From: Leguminivora glycinivorella
Taxonomy: Eukaryota; Arthropoda; Insecta; Lepidoptera; Tortricidae
Direction of reading: 5' to 3'
Length of the DNA stretch: 64,000 nt
Assembly: GCF_023078275.1 (NCBI RefSeq)
Contig: NC_062978.1
Coordinates: 6,710,585 to 6,774,584 of the forward strand
Shown here piece by piece: positions 11,401-26,400 of this stretch (position 1 is the stretch's first letter; each line of letters starts with the position of its first letter). Below the pieces are notes generated by a model, which saw only the letters and a list, made by a program, of their open reading frames with translations, was not told the DNA's origin and searched no databases. Made by a program: the position numbers and the translations under genes.

Positions 11401-14400
11401 AATTTGACAGATGACAGGAAACTTTAGGCCTAGATTTATATACAGAGTGGGGCCTGTAACAAAGGCAAAAAATTGAACTGTAGGCTATTCTCCTTATACT
11501 GATCAACATTTGTTCAGTGACTTTTAAAAATTATGAAGTCTTTAAATTTTTAATTTTTCATACAAAATAAATATTAGCTTCAATGTACGCCATTATTGTT
11601 GTCATTGACGTTGTCTGTCACACTTTAGACTTAACAGAATTCGCAATACATTACCTCTTAGAAAAAACTTTCATGGGTGATAAAAATCAAAATACAAGTT
11701 ATTTTTAAAAGTCGCCGAACAAATGTTGATCAGTATAAGGAGAATAGCCTAGAGTTCAATTCTTCGCCTTTGTTACAGGCCCCACTCTGTATATTTTTGT
11801 AAACCGTACTTGTAAAAGGCTGTTTGATTTCTAAAAAAAAAAAGAAAGACAGCCCACTAACTTTGAGTTAATGATTGGTGCAAGTGGGCATAGGAAAATT
11901 AGGAGTGTTAGCTAGAAATGTTATAAATAGTAGTGCGGCAAAAAAGACTAAAAAATAATAGGGGCGGCGCCACCATCTTGTAAACCGTCTTGCGTGTGGT
12001 AACTATTGAGAACGTTTAAGTGTTGCTACCATAAACAAAGTTCCATTTCAACTCTTTTTTACCAAGCTGTAGTAGATGTACCTCTAGGTAGTAGCCAAGT
12101 GCGGAAAGTTGTATCAATCCTACAACACACAGAGTTCCGAAAGTCAGTCGCATATATAGAACTTCTATCAATATCTCTACGGGCTCCGGCCCCAGAGAGT
12201 ACTCTCTATTGTCATCCACCGCACCTTAACCTACATACTCTTCAATGTCTTGTTTATGTTATACGTTATGTTACGCCAATATGAGCGAGATAAAACTCCT
12301 CTGTGCCTTCTTGTAGTCTTAAACTCTTAATTTTATCATCCGATCGCCACGACCCTTAGCGCCGCCAAAAATGTGCATCCTCGATGGAGCATCCATTAGG
12401 ACAAATTAAAATCATTAGCACCTTTTACAACCTGTAGTAATTACAATAGTAAAATGGGCTATGTCCGCGCACGGTTCACAAATTGAAATTAACGACGCCC
12501 GAGCTCGTATTTTAGTATTTACGGCCGACCTGGCAATATTTCTCGACTATAATGATGAGTAAATATTAAAGGCGCAGCTGGAAACCACAACAAAGATAAT
12601 CGGGTCACTGTCTGGCAATTGGTGCCGAAACTAATATAGAAAATGGCTATCGAAAGCTAAAACAAATACTGGAAAAAATTCTAGAATTTTTGGCGCGAAC
12701 AATCAACCCAATCACGTTACAAAAGTTTCATCTTTATTCGCTGTTTACACGAGTTACGAATGCAAATACAAACAGACGGATACGTATTGAGTTTATTCGA
12801 TAGGGGGAAGGGTATGGTGAGTCGGCCGGCAGAGCCTCTCCATTTGCATAACGAGTGACAAGGCAGTGGGCGGCCGGCGCCCTTCCCGTCGCCTGATGTC
12901 TTGTCACGGCGCCCGTGCTTGCACATCGCAACAAGTGACCTATTTTGCATCATTTTTCATACTAACAACATCGATACGTCTAGAAGGTCAGCGGAGCTGA
13001 GTCAGCTCCTTTGGGAACTCATAATCGTTGTTTTGATAGATGGATCGGACGTATATTGATCGCCTTTAACATAAACTGACAGGGAATATATTTTATAGAA
13101 AGCCGCACCGCGGACACAGCTCTATTGAGAGATAATACGGGTATAATATTCCCTCTTGAGATGGTAATTCGCGCCGAGCCAGATATTACACCAGTCCTAG
13201 CGGCTTTTGCATAATGGAGGGCCCCGAGAGTTTAAAACGCGGCGTCCCGATTACCTTGTTTTATTTAATCCGTCTCGGAAAATGTTGAGGGTTAACCGCG
13301 CCTCTCGGGGTTAATGGATTATGGCGGAACTTAACCCCAACATGCCGGAGGACGCCAGGGAACGTCACTGAATACCAGCCTAATGAAATTTTAGATTCTG
13401 CTAAAAGCGAGCACTTCCTAATTTCATGTATTATGTACTTATTCATATTCATTTATTCCATTGTAAATCGTGTTCATTTGTACAGTTTGGTATTACATTT
13501 GGTCAGGTAGGTACATGATTACCCTGCTAGGGTGTACAATATCGGATTTTAAAATAAAATAATATTAGCCTACTTCACATTAATAAACGACAATTCATAC
13601 TTATACATATTTATAACTTCTTATTCAAGGACCCTTATAAATGCGATCATTGCGACGGCGTTATCCACCTGCATTGTTACAAGTTGTCGTAGTCTTTAAG
13701 TTTGTCTGAGTGTCGCGCAATGTCTATTAGAATATATGTATGATATGCTGGCCCATTATCGTACATCAGCCATCTTTAGGAAGAGCCCCCCCTCTGTAAA
13801 CAATTGTCATCAGTAAACAATTGTCTATGCAGGGAGGGTCACTTCTGGCCTTCATTTATATAAATGTAACATTAAATGTGTACTCATATACTTATTTCGT
13901 ATCGGGCGTGCACTCTTCATTTATCCTTGTTTGTGTGCAGCGGCACAGTATCCACGGGATGACAGAGGAGGAGAACGTGGTGCGTCCGCACCAGGAGATG
14001 GCAGTGCTGTCGCTGGACGAGAAGAAGTACCTCCTCGGGGTCGAGCGGGGTGACGTGGCGGGGACAAGGCGTGTCCTGCTGCGTGCGAGAGAGACGCAGC
14101 ATATCAACGTGGACTGCGTGGATCCTCTGGGAAGGTCCGTCATATCTTCTTTATTGGCTCAGTCAGATTCGGTAGATACCTCCAACAATAGCGGTACTAC
14201 TGGACGAGAAATACCTCCTGGGGGTAGAGTGGGGTGACGTAGCGGGCACGAGGCGTGTCCTGCTACTCCTGCTGCGTTCCAGGGAGACTCAGGACTGCGT
14301 GGATCCTCTGGAAAGGTCAGTTACCCCTTCTCTTCTTTTTTACAAACTCTGACTCTGTCTTTGAATTAGGCTCAACAATGTCAAGGACCAAGCTTTGCGG

Positions 14401-17400
14401 CCTCGTACAATACTTACAACGTGCATTTGACATTTTATAACATTGTCGTTTGTTCACTTTTTCACGCATAACGCGCATTGTCATCAAAAAAAATCTACTA
14501 GTATCATAATACAAAAGCTTAAATTGTTCAATATCCAGGTCCGCGCTCCTGATGGCCATCGACAATGAGAACCTGGAGATGGTGGAACTACTTCTGGAGT
14601 TCGGTGTGGAGACGCGAGACGCGCTGCTGCACGCCATCTCCGAGGAGTTTGTGGAGGCTGTTGAAGCTCTGTTGGACCACGAGGAGCGCTGCACCAAACC
14701 TGGGGAGCTGCACGTGAGTAGAGTAGGGAGGTACTGCTGGAGTCCGGCGTAGAGTTCAGAATCATCATCACATCAGCCCTTAATCGCCCACTGCTGAGCA
14801 TAGGCTTCTCTTCTAGTACGCCACTTTTCCCGGTCTTGCAGTTGTCTTGCAGCTCTCTCATCCAGTTGTGACCCGCTATTTTCCGGATGCCATAGACCCA
14901 AAGAGCTAACGAGCCGAAGAGCTGCTGCACGCCATCTCCGAGAAGTTCGTGGAGGCTGTTAAGTGGTCCGACGTGAGTACTGTGGCCTGGAGGACCTGGA
15001 GATAGAGCTACTCCTGAAGTTCGGCGTGGAGCTGCTGCAGGCCATATTTGAGGAGTTTGTGAAGGCCGAAGACGCCCTCCTGGACCACGAAGAGCGCTTC
15101 GTCCGCTTTTGAAAAATTGTGACTCAGAATTAGGAAGAGAGAAGAGGGGCCTCTCGCTCTTTTTTGCCCATGACGTGCAAGTTGTGGAATGAGCGACCTT
15201 TTGAGGTTCTCCCCTTGTGCTATGACATGCGGTTCTTCAAGAAGCAGGTATTTAGGGTTCTCAAAGATCGGCAACACGTAAGCGGTTCCCCTGATGTTGC
15301 TTATGTCCATGGGCGGCGATGACTGCTTCCCATCAGGCGGCTCGTCTGCTCGTTTGCTGCCTATATCATTAAAAAATTAAACAAAAAACCAAATTGTTTA
15401 TTTACTAGACAATTTCTGTTTAAAAACTGCCTGTACAAAAAAAGTATGTGAAAATCAGGCCCATAACAATATATTTCCTCGGTTCTCTCACCTATCCTTT
15501 TCCCAGCGTTCTCTGGACTTATTTAGAAAAGTTATTTAGGTTAGCTACACATAACAATCCCTTTCAACTGTAACTTAAATATAATGAGACAAAACAGTCC
15601 GTTACATCTAATCCTAACCTGAATGAACGGGGAATGAAGGTAGGACAGATATAAAGCACTTAGCGAATGGGGTCATTATTCCCGGGATAACCCGCGGGCC
15701 TGTAAACTGGAGTGCTTTGGGACGGGCACACTTTATTTATATTTCCTCTTGTTTTATGAGCGTATCGCACCGCGTGTGAGTAGCTGGATAAAGACTGGAT
15801 TTACATGTGGATTACATCTGAGAATTGCGTTATTATTGTATAGAGAACTTGACTGTAGTTAAAATAAAATATTTTATACCATGCACGAAATAAAGCATCA
15901 GATAATTTTAAGAAAAACATGGACAGGAGTTATTTTTAAATCCAATTTCTATTTAATAAGTCAGGTAGAAATATATAAAGTAACTGAGTTGACCGTGACG
16001 TCACTCAATTCGATTTCTTATACCTCTAAATTCTATTTTAATTAGCAAGTCGTTCAAATTCGTTTTGACAGTTCTTAAAAAGAAGCTGATTTGACTAGGA
16101 GGCAAGTAGCATATTGGGTATATTTTAATCATTAATAAAATATATTGTACCTACATCTAGATTCAAAGTGACTATACGCTAAATATATTTTGTTTAATGC
16201 GGTTTAATTTGCTGTAATCTTCTGCCCCGATCGAACAGAAACATTATACATTTCTTTAAACAAAACCGCGTGTCACCTTTGATCCTGAAATATCCTATCC
16301 ATATCGTATATTAAAGTTCGAATCAGGCATATTCAAACACCTTGCAGAAACTTAGGAACTGGATAGATTTAGTGCCAGTAACACTTACGTTACCGTGATT
16401 ATGAGTTACCTACGGTTACTGATTTACCCTTTAACACTTTCGCTACCAAGAACCCGACTGTCGGGTACACCGCTCGTAGAAGCGTAGCCGATTACATGGG
16501 TTTCCCCGTATGTAGCGAAAATGTCGTAGCGCCGCGTAGAGCCCGGTTTCGAAAGTGTTAAGTACCTACGGAACGCCTCATATGTGTAAAGTTGGTCCAC
16601 AAGTTAGGGTCGTGTATTAAACGTTCATTTCATTAACCGTAATTGGTGGGTCGGTAAAACAAATCTGTCCCCGGGGACTGTTTCAGACAAGGACACTAAT
16701 ACCCATCGAGTTTTACGTAATATACTGTTTAAATCGTAAAAGCGGTTTTTGGTTTTTAATGTACCTACCTAAGTGCTTTTACATACATGTCACATGTACA
16801 CGGGAAATTCAGTATTCAGTATAAATTTGTTTTACTTATATCTAATAGTAGGTATTAAGATCTACATGTATTGATTTAAAACATAAATATACAAATGACC
16901 ATTCATAAAACACATATTCTTAGGACAATACCCATATCTAATCAAAATTTTATTCCTACGACTAATACATACGAATGATTTCTTTTGATGTAATTTTCGG
17001 GTTTATTATACTAACCCGAAAAATAACATCTATCTAAAGGAATCGTATTGGATAAATCACTTTTCAATACACGATACATTGATAACACTACTTACTGACG
17101 ACCGGTCTGGTGCAGTCGGTAGTGACCCTGCTTGCTACGCCGCGGTCCCGGGTTCGAATCCCGGTAAGGGCATTTATTTGTGTGATGAGCGCAGATATTT
17201 GTTCCTAAGTCATGGATGATTTCTATGTATATAAGTATTTATAAATTATATATATCGTTGTCTGAGTACCTCAACACAAGCCTTCTTGAGCTTACCGTGG
17301 GCCTCAGTCAATCTGTGTAAGAATGTCCTATAATATTTATTTATTTATTGTATTTACTAGTCATACCCAAACAAAAAAAGAAAGATAATGGTAGTGTCTC

Positions 17401-20400
17401 ACAGTAACCATTATATTACAGAGTTGGGAAGCACTTCCCCCGGAGACGGCAACCTTCACGCCGGACATCACGCCGCTTATCCTGGCGGCGCACCGCGACA
17501 GCTACGAGATCATCAAGCTGCTGCTGGACCGCGGCGCCGCGCTGCCCGTGCCGCACGACGTGCGCTGCGGCTGCGACGAGTGCGTGCTCGCGCGGCGCGA
17601 GGACTCGCTGCGACACTCCCGGTCTAGGATTAATGCGTATCGCGCGCTGGCCTCACCGAGTCTCATCGTTCTGTCGTCTAAAGACCCGATATTGACGGCT
17701 TTGCCGCACGACGTGCGCTGAGCTGTCGTGGGACACTCCCGCTAGGATTAATGCGTACGCGCGCTGGCGTCACGAGTCTCATCGTCAGCGCTGAGCTGTC
17801 GTGGGAGCTAGCATGAGTTCAAGACTGAATATCAGGTAAGTCATGTGAAGATTAGTGCTGCGCCATTCTCGTTCTAGCATTAATGCGTATCGCGCGCTGG
17901 CCTCACTGAGTCTCATAGCTCTGTCGTCTAAAGACCCGATAAGTACTTACGGCGTTTGAGCTTTGAGGTTAATAAGAACCACAAGCTGTAAATCGATGTC
18001 TGTCGTTACCATGCTTGATTAAGTTCTTAGAAGCATAAGTCAGGCTTGTGCGATTTGATGAACGAGTATTTATTTAGTGCGCGATATTAGTATTTTTGCG
18101 CTTTGTTTTTAGGGTTCCGTACCAAAAAGGTACAACTGGAACCCTTATGGTGCGACTCTGTCCGTCTGTCTGTCCGTCTGTCACATTCCTAAATATCTCG
18201 AGAACTACTAATGCTATTAACTTGAAATTTGGAATAGTTATGAACATTATAAACCTCTACAAATAGAAAGTGTAATTTTTTTAAATATATTAATTTTAAT
18301 TGTAGAAAATGGCCAAAATGAAAGGGGGGCAAACTGTAAATTTCAAGTTACTAGGTCAAGTGGGGTATCGTTGGAAAGAGCTCAAATTAAACGTAAATAA
18401 GCTATTTTTTATAATTTTTTTGTTGTGGAAAAAAAAAAGAATTTTGAAGGAAAATATAAAAAAAAATACCGTTCCCCCCCCCTTATCTCCGAAGTTTACC
18501 AACGAAAAATTATGAAAATTTTAGTAAACATTGTTTTTATGCTAAATATTACAGGAAAAATATAATCGTGTTTGTATTTTGAATACTTTTTTTTAATTTA
18601 CAAAAAACTTTTCAGATTTTTACTTTCGATTTACCCACCCTTGCGGATGTATATCGTACTTCAAATTAATACGAGATGTTACGTAAACCATCTTCTGTCC
18701 AATAAAGTAAAAACTGTGTAAATCGGTTAACATTATAAAGAGTTATCCCTGAAAAACCAGGTCGCGCAAATTAGTTAGCAAATTGACCGGGAGATGGCGC
18801 TATACACAATAATACTCATTAGTGCCTGTACTTTTGTCTTCTAGTCAAGTCATTAGAGTTATATGAAAATATGAGATTATTTTTACTAGGTAGTTTGAAA
18901 GAAAGTTTGTACGGAACCCTCGGTGGGCGAGTCCGACTCGCACTTGTTTTTTTTTCATTTGTAACATGGGGGATATCTTTTGTCAGGAGCTGCGCGCCCA
19001 ATGCCAGGAGTTCGCGACGGCGCTTCTGGACCACACGCGCACTTCACACGAGCTGCAAGTGCTGCTGAACCACGAGACGGGAGCCGCTACACCGCCGCTC
19101 GCAGAGCCTGGTGCGCCGGAACGGATGCGGCTCTCGCGCCTCAAACTGGCCATCAAGTTGCGACAGAAGAAGGTAACACAGTAGCTGAACCACTAGTTGG
19201 GTGCCGCCACGCCACCACTTGCCGAGCCGGGCCGGAGCGCATGTGGCTTTCACGCCTTAAGCTCGCCATCAAGTTGCGGCAGTAAAAGGCCTACCTGCAC
19301 TAACTGAACGACGAGACAGGGTTCGCCATGCCATCGCTCTCCGAGCCGGGGGCACCGAGCAGTACGGCTCTCACGCCTCAAGCCGGCTATAGGTAAAACT
19401 GTGCCAGAAGACGGTACCACACAAAGCTAGTCCATGGGAAGTTGCCGCGCTACCGCTCCTTATCAAGTACAGCTCAAGCTTAAGACCGAACATCGCACTG
19501 ACATAAGTATGGATATAAAGTGACTGTGTCCTCGGTTCGCCAGAGCGCATAGTCCCTTGTATCGTGCTGAGCGACAATTTGAAATCAATGTTCAACGTAA
19601 CCCTCAAGATTGGCCAATTATTTTCGTTTCAATAGACAGAGCGGGTCAATACTCACAGCGGGTAGCAAATAAGTGGATGGCCGATAATGTCCAATACCCA
19701 ACTAAAGTGTTAACTGTAACTAGGAAGCGCTCGATTCAAGGCCGCGTGTGTTATATGTATATTTTTGATGTTTATAGTGTATTTTCATACAAAATATTTT
19801 CTTAATTTTCAGTTTGTAGCGCACCCGAACGTGCAACAGCTGCTAGCTTCAATCTGGTACGAGAGCGTGCCCGGCTTCCGTCGTAAGAACATGCTGCTGC
19901 AAGCGCTGGAGATGGCTCGCATCGGCGCCATGTTTCCTCTGCACGCGCTGGCGTACTTGGCGGCACCACACTCGGCACCCGGCCGCACACTGCGCAAGCC
20001 CTTCATCAAGTTCCTGTGCCACTCGGCCAGTTACTTCATGTTCCTGTGTGAGTAGTCTGCTGGAAAATGGTCCGTCAACCATACGACACCTTTCTTTATC
20101 AAGATTGATTTAAATTATCTCTTGCAGTTTCATGTGATTAGGATGTTTTTGTTCCAGTTTTACTAATCCTGGCGTCTCAGCGTATCGAGACAGCGACAAT
20201 GGGGATAGGATGGGATCGCACCACACAAGGCCAGCCGCCGGTGTCCCGTAGAGGAGCACCGCCCTCCCTCGTGGAATGGCTCATCCTCGCCTGGGTCAGC
20301 GGTGAGTTCCTCCCCCGAACATCGAGACAGCGACTGATGGGGTAGAACTATAACAAAGGCAGTTAGTTGTCCCACCGACGGACGTCTCATTCGCCGTGTG

Positions 20401-23400
20401 TATTATTCTCGCCTGGATCAGCTGTTCAGCATAGAGATCACTCAGATCAGCGACGATCAAAGGTCGAACTTCTCTCAGGCCATTCAAAAGATTTCACCTA
20501 TATTAAGGTTGGTTGTGTCACGCGGACCAACCGAGCGGAGCGATCCTCGCGACCAATTTATATAAAGTTTATGTTGTCATCCGCACGGACCCGTCCGCTT
20601 TACTCTAAAACGATCTAGAGTTAATACAGAGGTATTTAGTCTGGTGCGGATCGCGTGACAATAAAACCAGCCTTAGACACGACATAACTAACTAATATGG
20701 CTCTGCGATCCAAAGAGAATCCTGGCGTCCAAAACGAGGGCACTTAAGTATTCCGATCCTGCGCAGCTTCCTGACAATTATCGGCTTGTAGCTGATACAG
20801 ATCCGCCATCACACTGTTTTCCCAGCGGTATCTGGGCCGACCCGCCGCCGCCGGGCGGTCGCCAGTTGGTCTTCCCAGATACGCTTAGACACGACATGCT
20901 TTGTGAAAAACTTTCTTTATAAACCAGCAAATGTATCCTGCTAAATGATACTGGATGTGTTCCAGGCTTGATCTGGAGCGAGGTGAAGCAGCTCTGGGAC
21001 ATGGGGCTGCGCGAGTACGTGCACGATATGTGGAACGTCATCGACTTCGTCACCAACTCGCTGTATGTCGCCACTGTTGCGCTCAGGATCGTGTCGCACT
21101 TTCAGGTAAAGTATCAAATATTTTTGAAGCACCTACTCCTTACATACATAGGAATAAGGTGTAAAACATTATGATATCGACTTATTCAAATTAAAATTTT
21201 GGAATAAACTGTGGTGTTCATGCTACCTTCAAGAACAAAGTCAGCTTTTTAGTTCCGGCTAAAGTCGAAGGTCCACCACCTACATTGCGCATAGACCCTC
21301 TGAATGCGCGCGTGTTACACCAATCACCTATCATCAACTGATTCGTCTACTTTTTGTCTCCTCAATCATAAAACAGACTTGTCATTAACAATCTATATCA
21401 GAGGTGTCACTTCTTGATTTAAATTACAAGTTAAATAAAATGAAATCACTGTACTGCAGGTGCGCCGCGAGATGGCACAGGGTCTTCAATGGAACCAGCC
21501 CCGCGAGAAATGGGACGCCTGGGACCCCATGCTCCTCTCCGAGGGTCTGTTCTCCGCGGCCAACATCTTCAGCAGCCTCAAGTTGGTGTACATATTCAGC
21601 GTCAACCCGCACCTGGGGCCACTGCAGGTGTCCTTGAGCCGTATGGTTCTGGATATTCTGAAATTCTTCGTGCTCGATATACTGGTCATCTTTGCTTTTT
21701 CGTGCGGTATGTATATGCATTAGGGCATATTTAGCGCGATGATCGTGACGTAGTTACCTGTAGGTATATTTTATTTTGGTCGCAGATGGGATTGAAAGGG
21801 GGTACCTTTATGGAAATAATGTAGGTATTCGATTTTCGTTTTTTTTTAATTTGTTTGTGTTATTTCCTTTTGATTCTGTGTTCCTGCAGAATGCAGAAAC
21901 TCTATGAGGAAAAAAGCATTACTGCATCAAGTAGTAATCCGTAATCCCATAAACTGCTGTGTCCAGGTCTGAACCAGCTGCTGTGGTATTACGCGGACAT
22001 GGAGAAGAAGCGATGTGTGCCGACCCCGAGCAGCGCCAACGGTACCATCCCGGATCCCGATGCTTGCATCGTGTGGCGGCGGTTTGCTAAGTAAGTGTCA
22101 CTACCTCTATTAACATCGCGGATTGCACAACACAATCGGAAAAAACCTGTATACCACGTTTACGGAAACATTATTCCGAACAGGGTGGAGGGATTTAGTC
22201 CGTAGGCGGCTGAAGCAAGCCCCAGATTAGTACTTCTACTACTTCTTCAGTCTGGTATCTCCCCTTAAAAAAAACTTACAAGACGAGGAATAATTGATTT
22301 TAGACAACTTGCACTTGAGAACATAAACGTACATAGCTATGTATAGCACTTGAGTTAGCTCCTTTTGTAGTATTAAGGGCACCTGTCATGCGCCTATTAA
22401 GGCGCTTGCCCCATCAAAAGCGAGTGCTAAGTACTTAGTGAGTCCGTACAGTAAGTAAATGGTCGCGTACCGTGCGGTTTCAGAGGAATTTCCTCCCGCG
22501 GATGCTCCGGCTGTGGAATGAGCTCCCTGCCGAAGTATTCCCGATGAACTATAGTATGGGGTTCTTAAAAAAGGAGTGTACAAGTTTCTAATGGGTCGGC
22601 AACGCGCATGTGACACCCCTTGAGTTGCAGGCGTCCATAGGTTACGGTGACCGCTTTCCATCAGGCGGACCGTATACCTGTTTGCCACCGACGTGGTATT
22701 AAAATAAATCTCGTTTGTTCCAGTTTATTCGAAACGATGCAGACCCTGTTCTGGGCGGCGTTCGGGCTGGTAGACCTGGACTCGTTCGAGCTGGACGGCA
22801 TCAAGATCTTCACGCGCTTCTGGGGCATGCTGATGTTCGGCACGTACGCCGTCATCAACGTCATCGTGCTGCTGAATTTGCTTATTGCTATGATGAATCA
22901 CTCCTACCAACTCATCTCGGTAAGTTTGTGCTTTTGTTCGTCCACAAGTGTTTATACGAGTGTTTCTTTTTGTTGGCATTTTTTTTATGTGATATTTTGG
23001 ATAAATTTTATGTTATTTTATTTTTACTCAGAATCGCTATATTAATATTTAATTCTAATAGGTAAAAAAAAATTTTCAATACGATTTTTTTCTTATTTTG
23101 TTACCATTTTTTTTACATTTTGTATTGAGTAACAATAGAGGAAACTAACAAAAATGTATGGACATTCTGGGACACTTTTTGGCTCATATTGAGATAGAAA
23201 GTGCTCGTGCTGAGTACAATCGACCTAAAAATAGCAAATATTTATGTACAAAAAATGGCAAAAAAAGAAACGCTATGTATACATAGGAGATAAGCAGGTA
23301 TATTATATACCTTTATTTGCTAGGTGCACGTTCGGAGCTCTCCTCATTTTGTAGGGTCTTTCTGTTGCCTAAATCTTGTGAAGTCAAATCAGTTCCAACG

Positions 23401-26400
23401 CCCGCCACTAGCATTCATGTTTGACATGACCATATTTTTTTTATCATGCGGAAACGTCTGCGAACGATACAACTAATACATATTTTTAAGTTAAAGTAAA
23501 AATGCACACCTACCGCAAGACTCGAACCTAACCGTCACTACTTTTAAAAAAAACTTGTATCTTCGTCTGTCAATGAAAAGAAAATTGTATCATGCGGAAA
23601 CGTCTGCGAACGATACTACTTACATATTTTTAAGTTAAAGGAAAAATGCACACCTACCGCAAGACTGCAACCTAACTAAGTTGGTCATAGCGACTGTTCC
23701 GGCAAAGCAGTAGGTCGAATATTTCCAATTTTTCTTTAATTTAAAATTATAGCCATTAATTTAAACTAAGTACCTAGGTACATGTACGCGCGTCTGTGAC
23801 AAGCAACGCGCATGCTACGATTTCTACGAGAGACGTCGCTTCTTCAAACGTTCTATGTTTGCAGGAACGCGCGGACGTGGAGTGGAAGTTCGCGCGCAGC
23901 AAGCTGTGGATCAGCTACTTCGAGGAGGGAGGCACGGTGCCGCCGCCGTTCAACGTGGTGCCATCTCCCAAGTCGCTGGTGTACGCGTGGCGTTGGCTGC
24001 AGCGTCGCATGTGCGGACACGCGCGGGCCAAGCGGGAGCATATGCGGACCATCAGGGTAAGATCCTACGATCTTACCGTAGATTTAGGTTTACGGTTGGC
24101 TTTACAAACTATACAAAGTGGTGCAATCGCCTAAGACTGGTGTGCGCGTGGCACTAGCTGTTCTGGCAAGCGCAAGCATATGCGGACAGAGACTATAGGA
24201 TGTCAACGTGGTGCGGTCACCCAAATCGATGGTGTACCTACGCGTAGCGGAATATTAGGGTAAGACCCTAGGTTTACCCGTTTACGATGTATATCTGACA
24301 GAATTGGTATCTTGAGGAATGCGCTTTGCCAACTTGATGTTGAGTGTCTAATAGTTGTTTGTTATTTCCAGAGAAAAGCCAAGCAAGCCAACGAACGCGA
24401 TTTCCGGTATCAGGTAAGCTTAAAAGATCATATAAATAATTATAAATTATAAGTTACAAAAAACTAAATACAAATTTTAAGTATGTAGTACTTACACCTA
24501 AAGTGCACGATAGTTACTCAATATCTATATGTAGTTAGGTAATTACCAATTACAATTACCATAGAACAGGCACTTTCTGGTCGAGCTCGTTCCATCGTAA
24601 GCCACGTCTTCGCCTCAGCTAGTCTGTGGCCTTGAGTAAGCTCATTTTTAAGTAAAAAAAATGTTTGTGTGATCTTGCAGGCGATAATGCGCAACCTCGT
24701 CCGTCGCTACGTGACCGTGCAGCAGCGGCGCGCCGAGTGCGGCGGCGTGACCGAGGACGACGTGAACGAGATCAAACAGGACGTGTCCGCGTTCCGCTGC
24801 GAGCTGGTCGAGATCCTGCGCAACTCCGGCATGAATACCTCCACCGCCAACGCGGGTGCGCCCGGTAAACAACTAACGTGATTGTGCAGGAACGAACGAG
24901 CACGCTTCTCCTTCACTCAATTTGCACATCTGGAAACGACTGCGGCTACGGCTTCTGCGTCAAGTATTTAACCACCGAGCTTATGCACCTAATCACTTCT
25001 TGCTATTTGCAGCTCAATTGATATGTTGTCAGCGGTGTAGGCCTGGCTCTAGACAAGCGTGCAATCGTTTCATAGGTTTCTCTCTGTCGTTCCGTACCTT
25101 TTGTCGCGATTGCGTATAGACCATGGAGCGTCAATGATCCGTACGTTTGGCTAGAGAGCCAGGGGTCAGCACACTTGTGAGGAAAAGGGCTAGAAAGAGG
25201 GAAAAATCATTAGAAATTATTAGTTTTAGGAAGATCAGAGTGCCGCAAACGTTGATTTCACAGGCGTCTAAAAACTCTGGTGTTCAGTTTTGGGCTCATT
25301 TGAAGAGAATCGGTTTGCCGACTCCTGGTTTAGGCTAGTCTTAACACTATGGGCTCTGATTACGGTCCGTTTCCGTCGGCAGGTGGGGGCGGCGGCAAGA
25401 AGAACCGGCAGAAGGAGCGTCGGCTCATGAAGGGCTTCAACATCACGGCGCCGGGCGGGTCGCTGGCGCCCGTGGATGAGTTCCTGGCGTCACTGCATCA
25501 CGAGCACGGGCCGCACTCGCAGCTGTCGCAGCTGCTGGGCGGGCGGCTGCGCGCGTCGCAGTCGAGCCTGAGCGACGCGGCGCCGGCGCCCGGGCGCCGC
25601 AAGCCGCCGCACAAGCGCCGCTGGGGCACCATCATCGAGGCGGCGCGCGCGGCCCGAGTCTCCAGGCTCATCGGCCGCTCGCGCTCCGAGGACTCCGTCT
25701 GCGACCACAATCGACAGTCGCCCAGGTTCGTTTGCGTTAACTTTATGTTTGAACAAAATTTATTGTTTCTTTGAAACCCAACATAACAGTGGACTGATTG
25801 CCATCAAACATATCTATGAACACTCCCGATTAATTCAGGTTTCAAACAAAAAAAAAACTAAATCTAAATCGGTTCATCCGCTCGGGAGCTATGATGCCAC
25901 AGACAGACAGTCAGACACTTCAAACATAACATACCGTCGTTTTGCGTTGGCGGTTAAAAAACAAAAACAAAACTAAAATTAAATACGAAATTAAGCCACA
26001 TCCCGTTCAAATTGGATTTCCGATCTGCAGGCGGTTCTTAGTTAATATATTATATGATCGGTTCTACGTAATAGCATCCGTGCTTGTCTATAAACTCTTA
26101 ACGTTTAAAGTCCTACGAGGTCGATGAATCTTCACCTAGAATTGCTAATTGTACAAAGGATTTCTCGCAAAAAAAGTATAATAGACCGGTGGTTGGTAAA
26201 CAAAATAGTAGCTTTTTTAAAGATTCACTTTTGGCATTCTTCTTACGTCTTGCATGTATTCTTATCGTATATCGTATTATTTCACGGCTTCCTTCACTTA
26301 ACAGATTTTTGCAATTTGATCTTTTGAAGATTTTACGTGTTCTTATTAGTGGGAATTCATTTTCTATACTTTTAGAATTCTAGATTATCGTTTTACTTTT

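Noticed and set aside
13892..14143. Antisense frames over the Trp-gamma exon
   Set aside because: Shadows of the GC-rich sense exon.
17097..17170. tRNA gene
   Set aside because: The A and B boxes belong to a SINE head; the same body and tail occur at 5941-6198, and no full cloverleaf was identified.
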